From Chloroflexia bacterium (GTDB lineage Bacteria; Chloroflexota; Chloroflexia; Thermomicrobiales; JALYUS01), in contig JAICIL010000042.1 in NCBI GenBank assembly GCA_025924435.1, positions 1 to 20,120 on the forward strand: a stretch of 20,120 bases of DNA. Direction: 5' to 3'. Under the pieces are notes generated by a model, which was not told the origin of the DNA, did no database searches, and saw only the letters and a program-made list of their open reading frames with translations. A program made the position numbers and the translations under genes. The stretch's first letter is position 1. The number at the start of each line of letters is the position of its first letter. This document shows positions 14,293 to 20,120 of this stretch, piece after piece.

Positions 14293-15564
14293 ATGAAGAG
14301 AGCGCTCGTTTACTCCCATGACACCTTTGGCCTGGGCAACATCCGCCGGATGCTCGCGATCTGCGAGCACGTGCTGGAGTGCATCCCGGATCTGTCCATC
14401 CTGCTCATCACGGGATCGCCGATGGTGCATAGCTTCCGGTTGCCGCAGCGACTCGATTACGTCAAGATCCCCTCGATCACGCGGCCCGAGCGCGAGCAGT
14501 ACGCCCCCAAATTCCTGGACATCGAGATGGACGATATGATGGCGCTGCGGTCGAGCCTGATCCTGAGCACGGTCATCAATTTCGACCCCGACCTGCTGCT
14601 GATCGACAAGAAGCCGCAAGGGGTGCATAACGAACTGGAGAGCGCGTTCGACTATCTCCGCCTCCACCGGCCGGCGACCAAAGTGGCGCTCATCCTGCGC
14701 GATATCCTGGATAGCCCCGCCGCCACCCGGCGCACGTGGCGCGAGAACGGCTATTACCCGGCGATCGATGCGTTCTACGATCTCCTCCTGGTCCTGGGAA
14801 CGCCGGAGGTGTTCGATACCGCACGCGAGTACGGGTTCCCCGCCTCGATCGCGGATAAGGTGCGCTACTGCGGGTATATCGGCCGTGGCGCGGGATTGAA
14901 GGATCGTGGCGAGATCAGGCGAGAACTCCGGATGAGCGACGGCGAGCGCCTCGCCCTCGTCACCGTGGGCGGCGGGGAGGATGGCTACCGGGTGCTCGAG
15001 ACGTATATCGCGGGGCTGACACACCTGCCGGACGGTTGCCGCATCCACAGCCTGATTATCGGGGGGCCGGAGCTCCCGGCGGCGCAGCGCGCGATGATCG
15101 CGCAGGCTGCCGCTCGCCACCCGCGGGTGACCGTCCTCGAATTCACGGACGACATGATGAGCTACATCGCCGCCTCGGACGTCGTCGTCTCGATGGGCGG
15201 GTATAACACAATCTGTGAGATCCTCACCGCCGGCAGGCGGGCGGTCATCGTGCCCCGCGCCAGGCCGGTGGCGGAGCAGTGGATCCGGGCGAGCCGGATG
15301 GCCGATCTCGGCCTTTTCTCGGCGATCCACCCGGATGATCTCTCGCCCAGGGCGCTACTCGACGCAGTGGTCGGACAGATCCGGTCCTCGGATATGCCCG
15401 GTTCTGCCGGTGTCGATCTCGGCGCGCTGCCCCAGGTCGCCGGCTGGGTCGCCACCTTGCTTCGGGATGCCGAGCGCGAGCAATCCTTCCATCGCGCCAA
15501 TGACCAATTGATCCATTTCCCTGTTCACCAGCACGCGCCGACACCGCGTGTCCGGGCAAGGTAA
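14293..15564 (+). CDS. glycosyltransferase, COG4671-type (GT-B fold, MurG-like)
   Basis: The product is 423 aa. The N-terminal Rossmann domain opens with KRALVYSHDTFGLGNIRRM; the loop GLGN (13-16) corresponds to GLGH in most relatives and to the GGTGGH loop of MurG. The C-terminal donor-binding domain has RLALVTVGGGEDGYRVLE, VLEFTDDMMSYIAASDVVV and MGGYNTICEILTAGRRAVI (from residue 301), the nucleotide-sugar signature of this family, followed by PRARPVAEQWIRA. It should transfer a sugar from a nucleotide donor to an acceptor in the cytosol; donor and acceptor are unknown. No strong ribosome site precedes ATG 14293, and the ATG overlaps the stop of a small upstream frame. It is first of the plus-strand gene cluster, 18 nt ahead of the second glycosyltransferase. 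Confidence 0.88.
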   Translation: MKRALVYSHDTFGLGNIRRMLAICEHVLECIPDLSILLITGSPMVHSFRLPQRLDYVKIPSITRPEREQYAPKFLDIEMDDMMALRSSLILSTVINFDPDLLLIDKKPQGVHNELESAFDYLRLHRPATKVALILRDILDSPAATRRTWRENGYYPAIDAFYDLLLVLGTPEVFDTAREYGFPASIADKVRYCGYIGRGAGLKDRGEIRRELRMSDGERLALVTVGGGEDGYRVLETYIAGLTHLPDGCRIHSLIIGGPELPAAQRAMIAQAAARHPRVTVLEFTDDMMSYIAASDVVVSMGGYNTICEILTAGRRAVIVPRARPVAEQWIRASRMADLGLFSAIHPDDLSPRALLDAVVGQIRSSDMPGSAGVDLGALPQVAGWVATLLRDAEREQSFHRANDQLIHFPVHQHAPTPRVRAR

Positions 15565-15582
15565 TTTGGCGCGAGGTACCCC

Positions 15583-16698
15583 GTGAAGATCTGTTACATT
15601 GTGAAATCGTATCCTCGCCTCTCGCAGACGTTCATCCTGCACGAACTGCTCGAACTCGAGCGGCAGGGGGTTGACCTGGCCGTCCTCGCGCTGAAAGCCG
15701 CCACCGATGAACCGATACACCCGCTCTACGAAACGCTCCGCGCGCCGGTTCACTACCTACCCCCTCCCGCCTCCAACCGCGCCACCGACGACCACGCGGC
15801 GGTAGTCGCCCGGCTCATGGAATGCTGGGGGGTCGAGCACCTTCATGCCCATTTCGCGACATGGGCGGCATCCCTTGCCATGCGCGTCAGCGATGACACC
15901 GGTATCCCGTTCAGCTTCACCGCGCATGCGCGCGATATCTTCCACGAGCGGGTCCAACCGGGCGAACTGGCGGACAAGGTCGCGCGGGCCCGGTTCGCGA
16001 TCACGGTGAGTGAGTACAACAAACGATACCTCGACGCACTGCTCCACGGCGAGGGCAAGTCCGGGCGCGTCATCCGCCTCTACAACGGCGTCGCGCTCCA
16101 GACGATGCATTCATCCGGCGACGAGAGAGAGGCCGACCTGATCGTCGGCGTCGGTCGCCTCGTCCCGAAGAAGGGATTCGCGTATCTCGTCGAAGCGTGC
16201 CGGATACTGCGCGAAGGCGGCAGGCGAGTGCGCTGCGTCATCGCGGGCGACGGCGAGGAGCGGGCGGCATTGGCGCAACAGATCGCCCGCCACGGGCTGG
16301 AGGATGCCGTCGCCCTGCTCGGCGCCCGGCCGCAGGCGGAGGTCATCGCGCTGATCCGGCGCGCCGCCGCCTTTGCGTTGCCGTGTGTGGTCGGCCCGGA
16401 CGGCGACCGCGACGGGTTGCCGACCGTGTTGCTGGAAGCGATGGCGCTCGGCACGCCCGCAATCTCCACCCCCGTGGCCGGTATCCCCGAGATGATCGAG
16501 CATGGACGCACAGGGCTTCTGGTGAACGAACGGGACGCCGCCGCACTCGCGGACGCTATCGCGACGATCCTGGACTCGCGCGCGTTGCAACACGACCTGC
16601 GCGCGGCGGCGATCCGAAAGGTGCGCCGCGATTTCGATCTGGCCGACAATGTGCGGACTCTGCGCGGGTATTTCCTCGCCGATCGGGTGCCCGCATGA
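15583..16698 (+). CDS. glycosyltransferase family 4 (WcaL/AmsK-like)
   Basis: The product is 371 aa with GTG start 15583 and GAGGT about 6 nt upstream. It begins KICYIVKSYPRLSQTFILHE, typical of exopolysaccharide GT4 enzymes that build colanic-acid-like repeat units. Other landmarks are LHAHFATWAASLAMRVSD, SFTAHARDIF, ITVSEYNKRYLD, VIRLYNGVAL, the donor-domain start VGVGRLVPKKGFAYLVEA, CVIAGDGEERAALA, and GDRDGLPTVLLEAMALGTP, which holds the second Glu of the retaining GT4 active site (its first acidic position is Asp, as in WcaL relatives). It is a GT-B fold enzyme acting on the cytoplasmic face of the membrane. Its stop overlaps the next start as ATGA, so translation is coupled. Confidence 0.94.
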   Translation: MKICYIVKSYPRLSQTFILHELLELERQGVDLAVLALKAATDEPIHPLYETLRAPVHYLPPPASNRATDDHAAVVARLMECWGVEHLHAHFATWAASLAMRVSDDTGIPFSFTAHARDIFHERVQPGELADKVARARFAITVSEYNKRYLDALLHGEGKSGRVIRLYNGVALQTMHSSGDEREADLIVGVGRLVPKKGFAYLVEACRILREGGRRVRCVIAGDGEERAALAQQIARHGLEDAVALLGARPQAEVIALIRRAAAFALPCVVGPDGDRDGLPTVLLEAMALGTPAISTPVAGIPEMIEHGRTGLLVNERDAAALADAIATILDSRALQHDLRAAAIRKVRRDFDLADNVRTLRGYFLADRVPA

Positions 16699-17972
16699 AC
16701 CTCGCCAACGCATCGCCGTCGCTCCCCGCCGTGCCGCCACCGCTGACCATGCCGTCCCTCGCGGCGGTCAAGGAGAATCTTGCCGGTGGCACGCTATTCG
16801 CCAATCTGCGTGGCCGGTTGCCGGATTGCGGCGCGATCGGCGAACTCCGGAGCGTCGAACTCGCGCACGAGAAGCACCGCCGCGATTCTTCCGCATTGAT
16901 CCTGCGCCTGGGGTTCGCCGGGGGCGCGCAGCCCGCGGCAAGAGAACTCATCCTCTACTATCCGCGCGCGAAGGATCGCGCCACGGAGTCGGACGCGCAT
17001 ATCTGGTGGTATCCCGACGATCCGTCCTTGCCCGCGCTCGCACGGGTGGCCGGCGATCCTCAATCCCTCTTTGCGGGGCGCTGGGAAACACTCCGCGCGG
17101 ATATCGCCCTGCACGGTGCGGATATGACAGTGCAGCGGTTGACATATCAACCCGGGCATCGGGCGAGCTTTCTCCTCGCCGCGCCGCGCGCCGGCATCCG
17201 CCGCTTCCTGAAGATCGTCCATCGCGACACATTCGACGCCTGCGTCGCCAGGTCGGCGTGCCTCGAGCGCTCCGGGTTGCGGGATCGGATCCTGTCGCCA
17301 CGCCTGCTCGGATATTCCTCGCGCCACTGCGCCCTGCTCTACGAGTACCTGCCGGGGGCCGGGCTCGATACGCTGGACCGGTCATCACCGCTGGGCCACC
17401 GATTGGTCTCCGAGGCGGTGCGGGTTCTGGCCGAGATTCACCGCCTATCGCCATCGGGGCTCCCGCATTGGGATCCGCAGGCGGAATGTGCGCGATCACG
17501 CCCCCTGGTGGATGATCTCGACCGGCGCTATCCGCAAGCAAACATCGGGCGAGTATTCGAGCGACTTGCGGCGACCCTCGGGCAGCGCGCCGGGCGGTCT
17601 ATGCGACTCATCCACAATGACTTCTCGGCGAAGAATATCCTGTACCGGCCGGACGTTTTCAACGCCGCATCGCCCGGCCCGTTGGCGATTATCGATTGGG
17701 ACAGCGCCGTTCTGGGGTCGCCCGAGAGGGACATGGCGTCGCTCCTATCGGGGCTTGCGCCCCGCACCGGCACAGCAGGCGACTGGATTGATCTGTACCA
17801 GAGGCGTGTGGGACGGCCCCTCGATCGCGACCTCGTCAATGCCTTCGTGCAATATCAACGTCTGCTGAAGGTCTGTCGCCGTGCCTTGAAGGTCGGCATG
17901 CTCGATGAGCCAGCCCGCGATGCGGTGCATGGCATCGAAGCCAAGTTGGATCATAATCCGCTCGTGGGGTAA
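16695..17972 (+). CDS. APH/choline-kinase-fold phosphotransferase
   Basis: The product is 425 aa. ATG 16695 overlaps the preceding stop (ATGA); an open frame upstream is the shadow of the GT4 gene. About 150 N-terminal residues lack recognisable motifs. The kinase fold follows: TVQRLTYQPGHRASFLLA, the probable ATP-binding Lys in RRFLKIVHRDTF, CALLYEYLPGAGLDTLD, the Brenner motif LIHNDFSAKNILY (H307, D309, N314) and the metal-binding AIIDWDSAVLGSPERDMAS (D334). All catalytic positions are kept, so it is probably an active small-molecule kinase. Members annotated as aminoglycoside phosphotransferases in such clusters are unlikely to be resistance genes. Phosphorylation of a sugar or of a glycan intermediate is inferred from the neighbours only. 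The heparinase-like gene starts 3 nt after its stop. Confidence 0.88.
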   Translation: MNLANASPSLPAVPPPLTMPSLAAVKENLAGGTLFANLRGRLPDCGAIGELRSVELAHEKHRRDSSALILRLGFAGGAQPAARELILYYPRAKDRATESDAHIWWYPDDPSLPALARVAGDPQSLFAGRWETLRADIALHGADMTVQRLTYQPGHRASFLLAAPRAGIRRFLKIVHRDTFDACVARSACLERSGLRDRILSPRLLGYSSRHCALLYEYLPGAGLDTLDRSSPLGHRLVSEAVRVLAEIHRLSPSGLPHWDPQAECARSRPLVDDLDRRYPQANIGRVFERLAATLGQRAGRSMRLIHNDFSAKNILYRPDVFNAASPGPLAIIDWDSAVLGSPERDMASLLSGLAPRTGTAGDWIDLYQRRVGRPLDRDLVNAFVQYQRLLKVCRRALKVGMLDEPARDAVHGIEAKLDHNPLVG

Positions 17973-17975
17973 GGT

Positions 17976-20054
17976 ATGCTCGCCACAACAGCCTTGATTG
18001 ATGAGATCGCCGCGCTGCAACCGGATCGGTTCCTGGACCACTTCCTCTCTGGAGGCGCGACCCCACCCAAACTGCCGGAACCGACGTCCGCGACGCTGGA
18101 GAATGCCCGGAATGTGCTCCGGAACCGCTTCGATTTCGTCGGTGAGGCGTATGATCTCCCCGAGGGGTTCTCCTGGACGGTGAACCCGAGCCGCGACAAG
18201 GAATGGCAGATCGCCCAGCACAAGTTCTACTTCGCGGTGGATTTGATCCACGCGTACCGGCACACGGGCGACCCCGCCTATCTCGGAAAGTGGGTCACCC
18301 TGCTGGAGTCCTGGCTGGAGAAGATGGCCTCGGGCTACATCACCGCCAGCGACGCGCAGGTGGAGGCGAGGCGGATCGAGCACTGGGTGTACGCGTTGCT
18401 GCTCCTGCGCGGCACACCCTGCCGCGCGATCGTGACGCCCCGATTCCTCCGGCGATTCCTGGAGCGGATTGCGGAGGAGACCGAGTACATCACCCGACAT
18501 CTCAAGCCGGCCCGCAATCACCGGACCTTCCAACTGTGGGCCGTCTTCCTCGTCGGCGTCGTCTTTCCGGAGTTCCGCCTCCACCGCGCTTTCCTCGAAA
18601 TGGGCCGGGATATGCTGACGGAGAACCTCCTCAGCGACTTCCTGCCCGATGGCGTGCATGTGGAGCTCTCGACGCACTACCATCAACTGGCGCTCGAAAC
18701 CGCGCTCTCCTTCGTCGAACTCGCGCAACGCAACGGGATTGTGCTGGATGGGGCGCTGCTGCCACGCCTGGCGGCGGCGCTACGCTTCTCGATGCACATG
18801 CAATGGCCGGACGGCACGATCCCGCTGATCGGCGACTCCGACAACGGCGATCACCTCGCGTTGCTCCGGCGGGGGAGTCGCTTGCTGGCCGACGATCAGC
18901 TACTCTGGGCCGCGACGCTGGGCCGCGCGGGCGCACCGCCGCGCGATCGCTCCCGGCATTTCGCGCACTCCGGCTACTTCATCCTCAGCGACGGCTGGGG
19001 CGATGGCCCGGATTCCTACGCGCGCCGCCAGCACGTCTTCTACGATTGCGCGATGCTGGGCGAAGGGAGCCACAGCCACTACGATCTATTCAACTTCTGC
19101 TACTTCCGCGACGGCGAGGCCGTCGTGGTCGATCCGGGTCGCTACACCTACTCCGCCGCACCCGACGCCTGCGGCATTGATTGGCGGCGACAATTCAAGA
19201 GCACGGCGTACCACAATACCGTGACGATCGACCGCCGGGACCAGACACGATACATCTCGAAATTCAATCGTCGCCGCGGGACCGGTGCACCGAAGCACGG
19301 CCCCGCCGTCGAGATCGTGGACAAAGACTCCTGGCTCGGCGAGCGCACCGACTGGGTCTCCGCCACGGCCAGGAGCGCGGAATATAGCCCGCTCCATCAA
19401 CGCCTCTTCCTGTTCCTACACCGGCAGTACCTCCTCATCCTCGACCGCATCCTCGCGGATGACGGCGAGCCGCACGAATCGGTGCTGCGATTTCATCTCG
19501 GCGACCGTTGCCGGGGGCGGGTGTCGCTCGAGATGGCGGACGGGGAGGTGATCGCCCGCTCGCCGCGGGCCGAGATTCGATCGCACCGGGCGGCGGGGAT
19601 GACCGCGCGGCTGGAGGAGGGGTGGGTCTCCACGGCGTATGGGGTGAAGACGCCCGCCCCCGTCGTGGCATTGACCCAAGCCGGCGTGGGTCCGCGCGTC
19701 TTCTGCTCGGCGGTCGCCCCGCGCGGTGGCGATGCGACCGGCGCGATGATTCGCTCGCTCCGGCTCGTGACCGACCCGGCGGACCGGGCGCTCCGCTTCC
19801 GCGTGGACGGCACGGTCGGCGGGCAAGGGTTCACCGATTGGTTGCTCTTCCCGCGCGGTGAACGGCCGGACACCCTCCACGGGGAGGACGACATCTCCTT
19901 TCGCGGCCGTTTCCTGGCCTACCGGCGATGCGCGCAGGGGCGTATCGTCCATCTCGTCGCGCAGCGGGCGGAGCGGTTGACGGTCGCAGGCGGCCCGCAG
20001 ATCACCAGTCTCGGGGGAGAAACGATCGAATGGTCGTCGCCAGCACGGACATAG
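17976..20054 (+). CDS. heparinase II/III family protein without signal peptide
   Basis: The product is 692 aa. The N-terminal alpha/alpha toroid (about 1-310) has SRDKEWQIAQHKFYFAVDLI, the catalytic-type Asn-His-Arg in ARNHRTFQLWAVFLVGVVF (N181-R183) and the Tyr/His centre STHYHQLALE (H234-Y235-H236). The beta-sandwich heparinase II/III domain follows, with EGSHSHYDLFNFCYFRDG (H366, H368, D370), VVVDPGRYTYS and STAYHNTVTIDRRDQ. These match polysaccharide lyases of PL12/PL15/PL21 type, which cleave uronic-acid glycans by beta-elimination. There is no signal peptide or membrane segment (it starts MLATTALIDEIAALQ), so it should stay in the cytosol. A role in glycan synthesis or editing rather than foraging is inferred. 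The start lies 3 nt after the kinase stop, with AAGG close by; its end overlaps the next gene. Confidence 0.92.
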   Translation: MLATTALIDEIAALQPDRFLDHFLSGGATPPKLPEPTSATLENARNVLRNRFDFVGEAYDLPEGFSWTVNPSRDKEWQIAQHKFYFAVDLIHAYRHTGDPAYLGKWVTLLESWLEKMASGYITASDAQVEARRIEHWVYALLLLRGTPCRAIVTPRFLRRFLERIAEETEYITRHLKPARNHRTFQLWAVFLVGVVFPEFRLHRAFLEMGRDMLTENLLSDFLPDGVHVELSTHYHQLALETALSFVELAQRNGIVLDGALLPRLAAALRFSMHMQWPDGTIPLIGDSDNGDHLALLRRGSRLLADDQLLWAATLGRAGAPPRDRSRHFAHSGYFILSDGWGDGPDSYARRQHVFYDCAMLGEGSHSHYDLFNFCYFRDGEAVVVDPGRYTYSAAPDACGIDWRRQFKSTAYHNTVTIDRRDQTRYISKFNRRRGTGAPKHGPAVEIVDKDSWLGERTDWVSATARSAEYSPLHQRLFLFLHRQYLLILDRILADDGEPHESVLRFHLGDRCRGRVSLEMADGEVIARSPRAEIRSHRAAGMTARLEEGWVSTAYGVKTPAPVVALTQAGVGPRVFCSAVAPRGGDATGAMIRSLRLVTDPADRALRFRVDGTVGGQGFTDWLLFPRGERPDTLHGEDDISFRGRFLAYRRCAQGRIVHLVAQRAERLTVAGGPQITSLGGETIEWSSPART

Positions 20055-20120
20055 CGCTGTTCCCGTTCATCGAACCGGGGCATCCGTTCCACCCGCACGT
20101 CGAGCGATTCCGCGACGCGA
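20030..20120 (+). CDS. start of an unidentified gene (cut by the window edge)
   Basis: Thirty codons are visible, beginning MVVASTDIALFPFIEPGHPF and containing an HPHVERFRDA segment. The ATG at 20030 is supported by GGGGAG (20014-20019) at 10-nt spacing. It overlaps the last 25 nt of the heparinase-like gene, the same close packing as in the rest of the cluster. The fragment is too short to assign; another glycan biosynthesis enzyme is a guess from context. Confidence 0.6.
   Translation, partial: MVVASTDIALFPFIEPGHPFHPHVERFRDA

Noticed and set aside
16695..17972. Aminoglycoside resistance gene
   Set aside because: Only the APH kinase fold is shared; the long N-terminal region and the glycan-cluster setting argue against antibiotic resistance.

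Overview
This is a GC-rich bacterial chromosome segment. It falls into a minus-strand half of housekeeping genes (about 1-13.3 kb) and a plus-strand half that starts a surface-polysaccharide-type operon (about 14.3-20.1 kb). The order infC-rpmI-rplT-(SpoU methylase)-pheS-pheT, a T-box leader, GTG/ATT start codons, 1-4 nt gene overlaps and the GC-rich coding style suggest a non-proteobacterial lineage. My best guess is Chloroflexota (Thermomicrobia-like). That is inference from style and content, not a database match.

Layout of the minus strand, read in transcription order from right to left. A promoter at 13274-13303 drives infC, which begins with the rare ATT codon after a strong Shine-Dalgarno. 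It is followed by rpmI, rplT and a SpoU/TrmH-family RNA methyltransferase that has no ATG/GTG/TTG start. The -35 box of the next promoter overlaps the methyltransferase stop codon. That promoter makes a T-box leader of about 300 nt with a UUC (Phe) specifier, an antiterminator and a terminator, followed by pheS and pheT. After a 55-nt gap comes a tightly overlapping block: a HisS-family gene, then hisG, hisD, hisC and hisB. No terminator is visible between pheT and the his block, so charging of tRNA-Phe may influence histidine biosynthesis as well. The his set is partial (no hisA, hisF, hisH or hisI here). Beyond hisB lie an alpha/beta hydrolase gene and a RibD-C/dihydrofolate-reductase-like gene that runs off the left edge.

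A divergent intergenic region of about 1 kb (13304-14292) contains no recognisable gene. It has an AT-rich island, an exact TATAAT box and a perfect palindrome, which are candidate control elements for the right-hand operon.

The plus-strand operon consists of a COG4671-type glycosyltransferase, a GT4 (WcaL-like) glycosyltransferase, an APH/choline-kinase-fold phosphotransferase, a heparinase II/III-family protein without a signal peptide, and the start of a further gene at the right edge. The genes overlap or nearly touch, so they are probably co-transcribed and cooperate in making or modifying an extracellular glycan. The combination of a small-molecule-kinase fold with a cytosolic polysaccharide-lyase-like protein is the least understood part of the window.
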